From assembly GCF_024758725.1 (NCBI RefSeq), contig NZ_CP096972.1, positions 354,001 through 418,000 of the forward strand: a stretch of 64,000 nucleotides of DNA. Reading direction: 5' to 3'. A program made the translations under genes and the position numbers. Position 1 is the first letter of the stretch; each line of letters starts with the position of its first letter. The DNA is from Sphingomonas sp. SUN039. Lineage in GTDB: Bacteria; Pseudomonadota; Alphaproteobacteria; Sphingomonadales; Sphingomonadaceae. A model generated the notes under the pieces. The model did not search any database and was not told the origin of the DNA. It worked only from the letters and a program-made list of their open reading frames with translations. Shown here in pieces: positions 27,116 through 36,857 of this stretch.

Positions 27116-30100
27116 TCAAATAATCACAAAGTCGGCTGCGGTGAGCGCAAGGCCGGTACCGAGTGTCGCGAACTGGACCGCTGAGGCGGCGCCATTGCCG
27201 TCCGGATCGAAGTATAAGGCGCCAGTGACGCTATCATAGATGATCCGGTCGTCAGCGTCGGCAGCGGCGCTGCCCGTGACGAAGGCTGAAGCGGACAGGC
27301 TGGTCATGCCGCCGAACATGGCGTCATCGAGCGCGATCTTGTCGGTCCCGACGTCGAAATCGACGATCCGATCGACGCCGCCATTGCCGAGAGTCGTGTC
27401 GAATACGAACAGATCCGCACCAGCATAGCCGGTGAGCGTGTCGGACCCGTCGCCTCCCGCGAGCCGGTTCGCGCCCGCATTGCCATAAAGGGCATTGGCG
27501 AATTCGTTGCCGGTCAGATCGAGGCTTGCGGTCGAAGAGGGGAGGTTGGCAGTCAATTCCTCGATCGACTGCCCGGCGGCCAATCGGTAGCTCGAAAGCG
27601 TGTAAACGGTGTCATAGCCACCGGCGGCATTCTCGAACACCAGATCGCTCTGATCATCGACAAGGTAAAAGTCGTTCCCGGCATAGCCGTAGAGACGGTC
27701 GCCGCCGCCGCTGCCGCCGTTCAGAACGTTGACCCCCGCATTGCCGAACAAGGCATTGGCATATTCGTTGCCCGTGAGGTCGAGGCGGCCCGGAAGTGTG
27801 GGGTAGTTCGCGACCATCTCCTCCACTTCAGCACCAGCCCGCAAGCTGTGGCTCGCCAGCGCGAAAACGACATCATAGCCCTCGCCGACGCTTTCAAAAA
27901 CTTGATCGGTGGCATGATCGACGACATAAGTGTCGTCGCCACCAAGGCCGTACATGCGGTCGCCGCCACCGGTGCCGCCACTGATCAGATTGACGCCCGC
28001 GTTGCCGACGATCAGGTTGGCGAACTCGTTCCCGGTCAGGTTTAGCGCGAGCGTCGATGCGGGCGCGTTTGCGGCGAGTTCCTCGATCTCCTGGCCGGCC
28101 TGCAATGTGGTGTTGTTTTCCGCGAAGACCGTGTCGTAGCCCTCGCCGACACTCTCGAAAATGAACCCGCCCGCCAGATAAGTGTCATTGCCTGTGCGCC
28201 CGTACATCGTGGCCCCGTAGACGAGCGTGTCATTGCCTGCGCCACCGTCGAGGTAGGTGCCGGTGTTGGCGCTGCGATCGGCCCGTATATAGTCGTTGCC
28301 CCCCGATCCGCCGACGCGGTTGCTGCCCGGCGCCAGCACAATCACGTCGTCGCCGGCCGTGCCGTCGTTATCGGTCAGCGAAATGACGATCGTGTCGGTG
28401 TCGCTGCCATTGGCAAACACTTGCCCTGCGACCGTCACGTCGATCGCGATGGTCCTGATGCCGCGATCGACGAGATCGTCGACAGTGGCGAGGTTGAGCA
28501 GCGTCGTGACCTGCAGTCCGACCGGCAGAAAGTAAAAACTGAAATTGCGCAGCGCGAGGTTCGCCGTGAAATCGGTTGTCAAAACCGCCGTGGTCGCGGG
28601 GTTGAGCGCAAAGGTGGCGGTGGTGGTCACGCGCGATGCGTAGAGGAAATTGAGGTTGAGGGTGACGGCACCTGCATTTTCGCCGAGCGAGGCGGCATAG
28701 CCGAGCGAGACTGTCGGGTCGGGCGGACCGGAGCGGATGAACCCGCCCAGATTATATGCTGTCAGAGCGGCGGGATCGACATTCTGCAAAATCGCTATCG
28801 GTTCGTAATCACTGCCATCGACCGAGCCGGTCGGGTCATATTGCAGCAGTGCGTCATTGCCGTGGCGGATGACCCAGATATGGCCTGATGCGAACGGATT
28901 GGTTACGCCATCCCAGTCGGTTCGGGCGCGCAACAGGGCCTCAACCTCCAGCCGGTCCCCGGCATCGCCGGTCACGAAGTCGGTAATCGTGATCGCCGAA
29001 CTCGTGCCGATATCGCCGAACCGAAAAACATCCTGACCGCTGCCGCCGGTGAGCGTTGCATTCGACCGCACATCGAAAATGTCCGCATCGGCTCCGCCCA
29101 GCGCGGTTACCGAGGTGGCGGATTGGCGAATGACAAAATAGTCGTTGCCGATGCCGCCGTCGAGCAGCACCGTCTTGACTGTGGCGGGAAACAGCAAGTC
29201 GCTTTCCGCGATGAGCATGTCATCGCCATCCTCGCCGTAAAGCCGGTCATTGCCGCCGGTGCGATACAGCAGCGTATCGTTGCCCGAACCGCCGAAGAGA
29301 TCGTCATTGCCGCTGCCGCCGTCGAGCACATCGCCGTCACCGTCGCCATAGAGCATGTCATTGCCGCCACCGCCGTTCAGCGTGTCGGAACCGTCGAGTC
29401 CGTGAATCACGTCCGGACCTGCGGCGCCCGTCAGCGTGTCGGCACCGGTGTTGCCATCGATCGTCTGGCCAGTGAGCGCGCCACCGCCGAGCGGAAAGCC
29501 GATGTTGTAAGCAGTCAGCGATGACGCGGTGACGTTCTGCAGAATCGCAAATCGCGTGCCCGTCCCCGTACCGGCGGCCGTCCAGTAGAAATCGGTATTG
29601 GCCCCGTTCTGAACGATCCTGAGGTGATTGGTCGCGACGGGATTGGCGGTTGCGTTCCAGCCGGTACGCGACTGCAGAATTGCGGTCACATCGAGACTGT
29701 CGCCCGCGTCACCAACGGCGAAATCGGTGATCGTGACGATACCGCCGTTGAGGAGGTCGCCGATCCGGAATACGTCCTGACCCGCACCGCCGCTGGCGGT
29801 TGCGCGGGTGTAAAAGGCGAACTGATCGATGCCGTCGCCACCGAGCGCCGTCGTACTTCCGCTGCTGCTGATGATAAAGCGATCGTTGCCGACGCCGCCG
29901 TCCATCGTCACCGACGAGGCGCCGCTGGCGATCAGGCTATCGTCGCCATCCTCGCCATACATGAAATCCGGCGTGCCGCTGTTGTCGATACCGCGCGAGT
30001 AGAGCGTGTCGTTACCGGCACCGCCATACAGCCGGTCGGTGCCCCGATCGCCATCCAGCGTGTCGTCGCCCTCATCGCCGAAAATGTCGTCATTGCCGAA

Positions 30101-30202
30101 ATCCCCGGCGACAATGTCGTCACCGGCGAGGCCATGGATAATGTCGTCGCCGGTCGAACCCTGAAGCTTGTCGGCACCGCCGGTGCCCGTAATGTCCGTC
30201 AT
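27116..30202 (-). CDS. Large RTX calcium-binding protein with Calx-beta-like domain
   Basis: The 1028-residue acidic protein has no signal peptide and starts MTDITGTGGADKLQGSTGDD. GGxGxDxxx nonapeptide repeats fill residues of about 5-110 and 250-330. A beta-rich part (about 510-620, VSLGYAASLGENAGAVTLNL) looks like a Calx-beta domain, then come three modules of about 88 residues, each opening with LTGNE(F/Y)AN and GNAGxN. It ends in a last RTX block and an ADLFVFDTTLGNGGVDRIVDFD-type C-terminus, the usual type I secretion region. It is likely exported and binds calcium outside the cell. No type I secretion genes are in the window. No clear catalytic motif was seen. Confidence 0.85.
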   Translation of the reverse strand: MTDITGTGGADKLQGSTGDDIIHGLAGDDIVAGDFGNDDIFGDEGDDTLDGDRGTDRLYGGAGNDTLYSRGIDNSGTPDFMYGEDGDDSLIASGASSVTMDGGVGNDRFIISSSGSTTALGGDGIDQFAFYTRATASGGAGQDVFRIGDLLNGGIVTITDFAVGDAGDSLDVTAILQSRTGWNATANPVATNHLRIVQNGANTDFYWTAAGTGTGTRFAILQNVTASSLTAYNIGFPLGGGALTGQTIDGNTGADTLTGAAGPDVIHGLDGSDTLNGGGGNDMLYGDGDGDVLDGGSGNDDLFGGSGNDTLLYRTGGNDRLYGEDGDDMLIAESDLLFPATVKTVLLDGGIGNDYFVIRQSATSVTALGGADADIFDVRSNATLTGGSGQDVFRFGDIGTSSAITITDFVTGDAGDRLEVEALLRARTDWDGVTNPFASGHIWVIRHGNDALLQYDPTGSVDGSDYEPIAILQNVDPAALTAYNLGGFIRSGPPDPTVSLGYAASLGENAGAVTLNLNFLYASRVTTTATFALNPATTAVLTTDFTANLALRNFSFYFLPVGLQVTTLLNLATVDDLVDRGIRTIAIDVTVAGQVFANGSDTDTIVISLTDNDGTAGDDVIVLAPGSNRVGGSGGNDYIRADRSANTGTYLDGGAGNDTLVYGATMYGRTGNDTYLAGGFIFESVGEGYDTVFAENNTTLQAGQEIEELAANAPASTLALNLTGNEFANLIVGNAGVNLISGGTGGGDRMYGLGGDDTYVVDHATDQVFESVGEGYDVVFALASHSLRAGAEVEEMVANYPTLPGRLDLTGNEYANALFGNAGVNVLNGGSGGGDRLYGYAGNDFYLVDDQSDLVFENAAGGYDTVYTLSSYRLAAGQSIEELTANLPSSTASLDLTGNEFANALYGNAGANRLAGGDGSDTLTGYAGADLFVFDTTLGNGGVDRIVDFDVGTDKIALDDAMFGGMTSLSASAFVTGSAAADADDRIIYDSVTGALYFDPDGNGAASAVQFATLGTGLALTAADFVII

Positions 30203-30453
30203 TGCAATGTCCAAAGTTAAGAGGGCTGCAGATGCGCAACTGCCGCCATCGCGCGTTCGGCGCCCGCATCTCGTTTTCGCCCAGTCATGGCCGCAAAGGT
30301 GCGACATTTTACGAAAAAATCAAATGAAATTAATACCTAACCGCGAGCGGTAAGGTGGGAGCACCGGGCAGGACAGTGTCGGCGAGGGCGCGTGCTCATG
30401 CCCGCGTCAATTTTCTGTTCTCTAATCGTTCCGAACCGGTTATCGTCACCTGA

Positions 30454-31815
30454 ATGGCGAAGCCCCAAAAGCGATTTGTCTGCCAAGCCTGCGGGTCGGT
30501 CGCGTCCAAATGGGCGGGGCAGTGCGATGACTGTCTTGAGTGGAACACGCTCGTCGAGGATGCGGGCGCGGTCGTGACGCCGTTTTCGGCGCGGCATAAT
30601 CTGCAGCACGGCGGGCGCGCGGTGGCGCTGGTAGCGCTCGACAGCGAGACGAAGCTGCCCGACCGGATGCCATCGGGGATCGCCGAATTCGACCGGGCGC
30701 TGGGCGGCGGCTTTGTCGCCGGGTCGGCGACGTTGATGAGCGGCGATCCGGGAATCGGGAAGTCGACGCTCTTGTTGCAGGCGGCGGCGAAGCTTGCGCT
30801 GGCGGGCAAGCGCGTCGTTTATGTCTCGGGCGAGGAAGCGGCCGATCAGGTGCGGTTGCGCGCGCAGCGGCTCGGTCTCGGCCATGCGCCCGTCGGGTTG
30901 GCGAGTGCGACGTCGGTGCGCGATATTCTCGCCACCTTTCCGGCGGCGCCCGATCTGCTGGTGATCGATTCGATTCAGACGATGCACTCGGACTTGATCG
31001 AGGGCGCGGCGGGGACGGTCAGCCAAGTGCGCGCGTCGGCAGGCGAACTGATCCGTTTTGCCAAGGAACGCGGGTCGGCCGTTGTGTTGGTCGGACATGT
31101 AACCAAGGACGGCAGCATCGCCGGGCCACGTGTGCTCGAACATATGGTCGACACCGTGCTCAGCTTCGAGGGCGAGCGGTCGCACCAATACCGCATCCTG
31201 CGCGCGATCAAGAACCGCTTCGGCGGCACCGATGAAATCGGCGTATTCGCGATGGGCGAGGGCGGGCTGGGCGAAGTCGGCAATCCGTCCTCGCTGTTCC
31301 TGACGACGCGCGGCGAGGCGGTGACGGGGACGGCGGTATTCCCGGCGCTGGAGGGGACGCGGCCCGTGCTGGTCGAAGTGCAGGCGCTGACGGTCCGGCT
31401 GGCATCGGGCGCAACGCCGCGCCGCGCGGTCGTCGGCTGGGATTCGGGGCGGCTGGCGATGATCCTTGCGGTGCTGGAGGCGCGGTGCGGGTTGTCGCTG
31501 TCGTCGGCGGAAGTCTATCTCAACATCGCAGGCGGCTATCGGCTGACCGATCCGGCTGCCGATCTCGCCGTCGCCGCTGCGCTGGTCAGCGCATTTTCGG
31601 AGCGGCCGATCCCCGCCGACGTCGTCGCGTTCGGCGAAGTCGCGCTGTCGGGCGAAGTCCGCCCCGTGGCGCACGGCGGGTTACGATTGAAGGAATCGGC
31701 CAAGCTCGGCTTCGAGCGCGCCTGGGTGCCCGGTGGCGTGAAGGGAGAGGGGATCGCGACGAGCGGGTTCAAATCGCTCGGCGCGCTGGTCGATCATGTG
31801 CTGGGCAGGGGATAG
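30454..31815 (+). CDS. radA: DNA repair protein RadA
   Basis: The 453-residue RecA-like ATPase promotes branch migration in recombination. It has the N-terminal zinc finger CQACG and CDDC, Walker A GDPGIGKST (about residue 94), the RadA signature KNRFGGTDE and a C-terminal Lon-protease-like domain. All parts are complete. The 250 bases upstream, shared with the divergent RTX gene, are AT-richer and probably hold both promoters; I could not define them. Confidence 0.96.
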   Translation: MAKPQKRFVCQACGSVASKWAGQCDDCLEWNTLVEDAGAVVTPFSARHNLQHGGRAVALVALDSETKLPDRMPSGIAEFDRALGGGFVAGSATLMSGDPGIGKSTLLLQAAAKLALAGKRVVYVSGEEAADQVRLRAQRLGLGHAPVGLASATSVRDILATFPAAPDLLVIDSIQTMHSDLIEGAAGTVSQVRASAGELIRFAKERGSAVVLVGHVTKDGSIAGPRVLEHMVDTVLSFEGERSHQYRILRAIKNRFGGTDEIGVFAMGEGGLGEVGNPSSLFLTTRGEAVTGTAVFPALEGTRPVLVEVQALTVRLASGATPRRAVVGWDSGRLAMILAVLEARCGLSLSSAEVYLNIAGGYRLTDPAADLAVAAALVSAFSERPIPADVVAFGEVALSGEVRPVAHGGLRLKESAKLGFERAWVPGGVKGEGIATSGFKSLGALVDHVLGRG

Positions 31816-31895
31816 CGACACCCCCTTGCGCGCCCCTTTCGGCCCCATTAGGGCTGACCGGGAAATAAACCTCATATGAACGAGAAGGACCCTTC

Positions 31896-32132
31896 ATGAG
31901 CGAGACCGCCGACCGGGTGAAGAAGATCGTCGTCGAGCACCTCGGCGTCGACGCGGACAAGGTGACCGAAGAGTCGAGCTTCATCGACGATCTGGGCGCG
32001 GACAGCCTCGACATCGTCGAGCTGGTCATGGCGTTCGAGGAAGAATTCGGCGTCGAGATTCCCGACGATGCGGCGGAAAAGATTTCGACCGTCAAGGACG
32101 CGATCAGCTTCATCGATTCGAATAAGGGCTGA
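31896..32132 (+). CDS. acpP: Acyl carrier protein
   Basis: The 78-residue acidic protein carries the phosphopantetheine site in [19 protein letters not shown], with Ser near residue 37. It holds growing fatty acyl chains for fatty acid synthesis. A GAGAAGGA ribosome site precedes the ATG. It is followed by an intrinsic-terminator-like hairpin before fabF, so it can be made in excess of FabF. Confidence 0.97.
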   Translation: MSETADRVKKIVVEHLGVDADKVTEESSFIDDLGADSLDIVELVMAFEEEFGVEIPDDAAEKISTVKDAISFIDSNKG

Positions 32133-32160
32133 GGCTTTTTCAACGCTGGCTCAAGGCTTG

Positions 32161-32195
32161 AACAGGCTCGGCCCCATGCGGGTCGGGCCTGTTTT
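32161..32195 (+). terminator. Intrinsic terminator / attenuator between acpP and fabF
   Basis: AACAGGCTCGGCCC and GGGTCGGGCCTGTT form a 14-bp stem (two G-U pairs) with a 5-base loop, followed by TTTTG. It lies 18 bases before the fabF ATG, so readthrough would be needed for fabF unless it has its own promoter. Confidence 0.7.
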
Positions 32196-32212
32196 GCGTT
32201 AGGGGGATTTAG

Positions 32213-33469
32213 ATGCGTCGTGTCGTCGTAACAGGTCTGGGGCTCGTCACGCCGCTGGGAGGCGATGTCGAGACGAGCTGGGCCAACATCCTGGCGTCGA
32301 AATCGGGCGCGGCGCGGATTACCAAGTTCGACCCGTCGGACCAGAAATGCACGATCGCGTGCGAGGTGAAGCCTGCCGACCACCCCTGGGGTTTCGACCC
32401 CGGCAAGCGTGTCGACCACAAGATCCAGCGCCAGGTCGATCCGTTCATCATCTATGGTATCGATGCCGCCGGACAGGCGCTCGAGGATGCCGGGCTGACC
32501 GAAATGGACGAGGCGACGCGGCTGCGCGCGGGGTGTTCGATCGGCTCGGGCATCGGCGGACTGCCGGGGATCGAGAGCGAAAGCCTGTTGCTGGCCGAAA
32601 AGGGACCGGGCCGCGTGTCCCCCCATTTCGTGCACGGGCGGCTGATCAACCTGATCTCCGGACAGGTCAGCATCAAATACGGCCTGATGGGACCGAACCA
32701 TGCGGTTGTCACGGCCTGTTCGACCGGCGCGCATTCGATCGGCGATGCGGCGCGAATGATCCGCGACGACGACGCCGACATCATGCTGGCGGGCGGCGCG
32801 GAGGCGACCGTATGCCCGATCGGCATCGCCGGTTTCGCCCAGGCGCGGGCACTCAACACCAGCTTCAACGACCGTCCCGAGGCGGCCAGCCGCCCGTATG
32901 ACAAGGACCGCGACGGCTTTGTCATGGGCGAGGGCGCGGGCGTCGTGGTGCTGGAGGAATATGAGCACGCCGTGGCGCGCGGTGCAAAAATCTATGCCGA
33001 AGTCGTCGGTTACGGCCTGTCGGGCGATGCCTATCATGTGACCGCTCCGCATCCGGAGGGGTCGGGTGCCTATCGTTCGATGGAAATGGCGCTGAAGAAG
33101 GCGGGCATGACCCCGTCGGACATCGACTATATCAACGCGCACGGTACCTCGACGATGGCCGACACGATCGAACTGGGCGCGGTCAAGCGGCTGTTCGGCG
33201 ACGCGATCTCGACGGTGTCGATGAGCTCGACCAAATCCGCCATCGGGCATCTGCTGGGCGGGGCCGGAGCGGTCGAGGCGATCTTCTGCATTCTGGCAAT
33301 CCGCGACCAGATTGTGCCGCCGACGCTCAATCTCGACAATCCCGATGAGGGGACGGAAGGCGTCGATCTGGTGCCGCACGTCGCGAAGAAGCGGCCGGTG
33401 AAGGCGGTGCTGAACAACAGCTTCGGGTTTGGGGGCACGAATGCCAGTCTGGTGATGCGGGCGGTCTAG
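32213..33469 (+). CDS. fabF: 3-oxoacyl-ACP synthase II
   Basis: The 418-residue condensing enzyme elongates acyl-ACP. The catalytic triad is seen as Cys in VTACSTGAHSIGDA, His in NAHGTSTMADTIELGA and His in SAIGHLLGGAGAVE. MRRVVVTGLGLVTPLG is the classic N-terminus. It follows acpP, the usual partner, across a terminator-like hairpin. Confidence 0.96.
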   Translation: MRRVVVTGLGLVTPLGGDVETSWANILASKSGAARITKFDPSDQKCTIACEVKPADHPWGFDPGKRVDHKIQRQVDPFIIYGIDAAGQALEDAGLTEMDEATRLRAGCSIGSGIGGLPGIESESLLLAEKGPGRVSPHFVHGRLINLISGQVSIKYGLMGPNHAVVTACSTGAHSIGDAARMIRDDDADIMLAGGAEATVCPIGIAGFAQARALNTSFNDRPEAASRPYDKDRDGFVMGEGAGVVVLEEYEHAVARGAKIYAEVVGYGLSGDAYHVTAPHPEGSGAYRSMEMALKKAGMTPSDIDYINAHGTSTMADTIELGAVKRLFGDAISTVSMSSTKSAIGHLLGGAGAVEAIFCILAIRDQIVPPTLNLDNPDEGTEGVDLVPHVAKKRPVKAVLNNSFGFGGTNASLVMRAV

Positions 33470-33479
33470 AACCGGTGCA

Positions 33480-34202
33480 TCAGCGACCGAGTTCGAATTC
33501 GACGCCGACATTGTAGACGAGTGTCGATTTCGGTGAATCGATACGGGTCATCGCGACATCGGCGCGCGCCACTGCGGCGGGAGCCGGGCCGTCGGTCGTA
33601 TAGGCTGACCCGTCGCGTACCATGACCGCGCGGCGGATCTTCAAGCCGAGCGCCTTCGCGTAGTCCTCGGCTTTGGCCTGTGCGTCTCGGACTGCCGCCG
33701 TACGCAATGCACTGAGCTCGGGTCCGACCGGCGCTGCGGCATAGCCCCAGCCGCGATTGACCCGGATGTTCTTCGCACCGGCATCGACGAGCTTTTCAAT
33801 AACGTCGCCGGTTCGCCCCACATCGCGAACGACGACGGCCAGCGACTGATTGACGAGAAACCCTTTTGCCCGGTCGCTGCCGTCCTCGTCATCGGGATCG
33901 CGGCCTTCGCTGAATTCGAAAGACGAGGTGCGGAAGTCGTCATCAGCGACGCCGAACGTCTTGATGGCTTGCCGCAACCGGTCGAGAACCTTTGCATTCT
34001 CGCGGAGAGCCGGTCCGGCACTGCGCGCGAAATTGGCATTCGACGCGCTGATCGTGACGAACTCGGTATCCTTCGTGCCATAGGCGGTGCCTTGCACCGA
34101 TAGGGTCGTGAACGCCGACGGCGCATCGCTTCCGACTGCCGCTCCAAGTGCAAATGGCATCACGGCAACGGCTGAAAGTTTAAGAGCGCGACGACGGTCC
34201 AT
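33480..34202 (-). CDS. SIMPL-domain (DUF541) exported protein
   Basis: From the ATG at 34202, preceded by GGAAG at good spacing, the 240-residue protein starts MDRRRALKLSAVAVMPFALG, a signal peptide with a basic, possibly twin-arginine-like n-region. The rest is a SIMPL domain: VQGTAYGTKDTEFVTISAS, VVVRDVGRTGDVIEKLVDAGAKNI and the ALGLKIRRAVMV segment. SIMPL proteins act in the periplasm or envelope; no catalytic role is settled. It is convergent with fabF. Confidence 0.85.
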   Translation of the reverse strand: MDRRRALKLSAVAVMPFALGAAVGSDAPSAFTTLSVQGTAYGTKDTEFVTISASNANFARSAGPALRENAKVLDRLRQAIKTFGVADDDFRTSSFEFSEGRDPDDEDGSDRAKGFLVNQSLAVVVRDVGRTGDVIEKLVDAGAKNIRVNRGWGYAAAPVGPELSALRTAAVRDAQAKAEDYAKALGLKIRRAVMVRDGSAYTTDGPAPAAVARADVAMTRIDSPKSTLVYNVGVEFELGR

Positions 34203-34309
34203 CTGAACTTCCAACGGTTTTTGCGTAGCCGACCATATGGCCGAATATGTTAAGGCTCCTTTGACGCGCCGGAGGTGACGGCGGCTATTTGCTTGATTAC
34301 AGCGGGCCG

Positions 34310-35260
34310 ATGCGTCGCATTCTTCTTCTGGTCGCCGTGGTCGCGCTCGTCGTTTTCGCCGTCAGCCGCTGCACCGGCGGGCGCGCCCCGCGCGACGTCG
34401 AGGTCGTGATCCCGCAAGGTTCGAGCCTCACCGCTGCTGCGACTGCGCTTGAAAAGGCAGGGGCTGTCGACAGCGCCGACGCGTTCCTGACCAATGCCAA
34501 AATCTTCGGCTCGGGCGATCCGATCAAGCCGGGCGAGTACAAGATCAAGCGCGGCATGGATGCGTCCGCCATCCTGGCGCTGTTGCAATCGGGTAAGGTG
34601 TTGCAGCGCTTCGTCGTCATCCCCGAAGGACTGCCCTCGATCCTCGTTTACGAGCGGCTCTATGCGACGCCGCTGCTGACAGGCGAGATTGCGATGCCGC
34701 CGGAGGGATCGGTGCTGCCCGACAACTACGCCTATGTCCGGGGCGAAAGCCGCAAGGGGGTGCTCGCGCGGATGCAGAAGGCCATGCAGACCGCGCTGGC
34801 GAACGCGTGGGCTGCGCGCAAGCCGTCAACGGCAGTGACGACGCCCGAAGCAGCGATCATCCTGGCGTCGATCATCGAGAAAGAAACGGCGCGGGCCAGT
34901 GAGCGGCGGCTGGTCGCGGCGGTGTACAGCAACCGCTTGAAGCGCGGAATGCCGCTGCAGGCCGACCCGACGACGATCTATCCGGTGACCAAAGGCAAGG
35001 CGCTCGGGCGGCGGATTTTGCGGTCCGAACTCGACAGCGACAATCCCTATAACACCTATCGCCACAACGGCTTGCCACCCGGACCGATTGCCAATCCCGG
35101 CAAGGCCGCCATTCAGGCCGCGCTCGACCCCGCGCCCTCGAACGCGTTGTATTTCGTGGCGCAGGGCGACGGCAGCAGCGCGTTTGCCGACACGCTGGAA
35201 CAGCACAACGCCAATGTGCAGAAATGGTATGCCCACCGGCGGGCAAAAGGCGAGATGTAG
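34310..35260 (+). CDS. mltG: Endolytic murein transglycosylase MltG
   Basis: The 316-residue protein has one N-terminal membrane segment (RRILLLVAVVALVVFAVS), a LysM-like part and the YceG catalytic domain. The catalytic Glu is in ASIIEKETAR, followed by LQADPTTIYPV and DNPYNTYRHNGLPPGPIANPG. MltG cuts nascent peptidoglycan strands and is thought to set their length. I chose the ATG at 34310, since the in-frame TTG at 34289 adds seven residues ahead of the membrane segment. FabF-to-mltG order is common in alphaproteobacteria. Confidence 0.93.
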   Translation: MRRILLLVAVVALVVFAVSRCTGGRAPRDVEVVIPQGSSLTAAATALEKAGAVDSADAFLTNAKIFGSGDPIKPGEYKIKRGMDASAILALLQSGKVLQRFVVIPEGLPSILVYERLYATPLLTGEIAMPPEGSVLPDNYAYVRGESRKGVLARMQKAMQTALANAWAARKPSTAVTTPEAAIILASIIEKETARASERRLVAAVYSNRLKRGMPLQADPTTIYPVTKGKALGRRILRSELDSDNPYNTYRHNGLPPGPIANPGKAAIQAALDPAPSNALYFVAQGDGSSAFADTLEQHNANVQKWYAHRRAKGEM

Positions 35261-35336
35261 GGTTTAACTTCGCGACACGATAGTTATATGCTGCAATGCA
35301 GCACATATGGTGCGTGTTCAGCAGCGAGGAGTTCCC

Positions 35337-35915
35337 ATGCACGTCGGTCGTGAAGTTCCCAATGTCACCCTGAAAACCCGTGTCCGCGACGAGAGCGTGG
35401 AGGGGCCGAACCCGTTCCGCTGGCAGGATGTTGCGACGCACGACATTTTCGCGGGCAAGCGGATCGTGATTTTCGGGCTTCCCGGCGCGTTCACGCCGAC
35501 CTGCTCGTCGAAACAGCTGCCCGGCTTCGAAGGAAATTACGAAACCTACAAGACGCTCGGCGTCGACGACACCTATTGCGTGTCGGTCAACGATGCGTTC
35601 GTCATGTACCAATGGGGTCAGCATCAAGGCCTGAAGAACGTCAAGCTGCTGCCCGACGGCAACGGCGATTTCACGCGGCGGCTGGGCATGTTGATCGACA
35701 AACGGCATCTGGGTTTCGGGCTGCGTTCGTGGCGCTATGCGGCGGTGATCGACAATGGCCGGATTGCGGCCTGGTTCGAGGAACCGGGCATCAATGACGC
35801 CGGGACCGACACCGATCCCTATGAGCAGTCGACGCCTGAAAATGTGCTGGCGTGGCTCGAGGCGAATCCGAAGCCGGACTTTTCGGCGGTCGAGGATCAA
35901 AAACTCGCTGCCTAA
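35337..35915 (+). CDS. Peroxiredoxin, Prx5-like (redoxin family)
   Basis: The 192-residue protein starts at an ATG after a GAGGAG site. GLPGAFTPTCSSKQLPGFE holds the peroxidatic Cys, and CVSVNDAFVMYQWG and GDFTRRLGMLID are typical of type 5 peroxiredoxins. It reduces hydroperoxides in the cytoplasm using thioredoxin or glutathione-type donors. No fused glutaredoxin domain is present. Confidence 0.92.
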   Translation: MHVGREVPNVTLKTRVRDESVEGPNPFRWQDVATHDIFAGKRIVIFGLPGAFTPTCSSKQLPGFEGNYETYKTLGVDDTYCVSVNDAFVMYQWGQHQGLKNVKLLPDGNGDFTRRLGMLIDKRHLGFGLRSWRYAAVIDNGRIAAWFEEPGINDAGTDTDPYEQSTPENVLAWLEANPKPDFSAVEDQKLAA

Positions 35916-35954
35916 GGCAATCTGGAGAGCGGCAGTGTGCTGCCGCTCTCCGGA

Positions 35955-36857
35955 TTACACCCGCAGGCCCGTTTCTTCAGGCAGGCCTGCCATAAGGTTG
36001 AGGCTCTGCACGGCCGCACCGCTCGCGCCTTTGCCGAGATTGTCGAGTGCGGCGACGAGGCGGCATTGGGTGCCCTCGGCATTGCCGAAGACGAACAATT
36101 CCAACCCGTCACGACCGGCCATATGTTCGATGGTCAAATTGGCTTCGTCGAACTCGCGCACGCGGACGATTTTCGAGCCCTCGTAAAACCACGACAACGT
36201 GTCGCGTGCCTTGGCTGCATCGACGCCGAACAGCGGTATGTCGACGATCATCCCGCGATGCGTTGCTGCAACCGAAGGCGCGAACAGCGGGGCATGGGTC
36301 AGCCCGGAATGCCGCAGCATTTCGGGCACGTGCTTGTGCGCGAGCGACAGCGCATAGGTGCGCCACGCGGTGGGGGCGGCACCGCTTTCGAATTCGGCGA
36401 TCATCGCCTTGCCGCCGCCCGAATAGCCCGACACCGCATAGCAGCTGAGCCGTGCTCCGCCGCCGATCAGGCTGGCGCGGACCAATGGGGCAACCAGCGC
36501 GATAAATCCGGTCGAATAACAGCCGGGGTTCGAGACGCGCTTTGCCTGTGCGACAATGTCGCGCCCGACCAGTTCGGGGAAGCCGAAGGTCCAACCTTTT
36601 GCGGTGCGGTGCGCGGTCGAGGCGTCGATCACCCGCGTCGCGGGATTGTCGATCAGCGCCACTGCCTCGCGCGCGGCATCGTCGGGCAGGCACAGAATGA
36701 CGACATCGGCGGCGTTCAGCGCGTCGCGCCGTGCACCGGCATCCTTGCGATGGGCATCGTCGAGCCGGACAAGGTCGAACTCGGGCCGCCCGGTCAGGCG
36801 GCTTTCGATCTCGAGCCCTGTCGTCCCCGCCGCGCCGTCGATAAATACGCGCGTCAT
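35955..36857 (-). CDS. argC: N-acetyl-gamma-glutamyl-phosphate reductase, type 2
   Basis: The 300-residue NADPH-dependent enzyme catalyses the third step of arginine synthesis. It has the Rossmann start RVFIDGAAGTTGLEI, the catalytic Cys in SNPGCYSTGFIA and the shorter length of the type 2 (argC2) class. Its ATG overlaps the stop of an upstream SH3-domain remnant by 4 bases. Confidence 0.94.
   Translation of the reverse strand: MTRVFIDGAAGTTGLEIESRLTGRPEFDLVRLDDAHRKDAGARRDALNAADVVILCLPDDAAREAVALIDNPATRVIDASTAHRTAKGWTFGFPELVGRDIVAQAKRVSNPGCYSTGFIALVAPLVRASLIGGGARLSCYAVSGYSGGGKAMIAEFESGAAPTAWRTYALSLAHKHVPEMLRHSGLTHAPLFAPSVAATHRGMIVDIPLFGVDAAKARDTLSWFYEGSKIVRVREFDEANLTIEHMAGRDGLELFVFGNAEGTQCRLVAALDNLGKGASGAAVQSLNLMAGLPEETGLRV

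Noticed and set aside
27116-30202. Tandem repeats in this region as a possible CRISPR or satellite array
   Set aside because: The repetition is of the GGxGxD protein type with variable nucleotides and follows the reading frame; there are no uniform spacers.
31769-33511. A 580-codon leftward open frame across acpP and fabF
   Set aside because: acpP and fabF on the plus strand are certain; the antisense frame has shadow-like composition.
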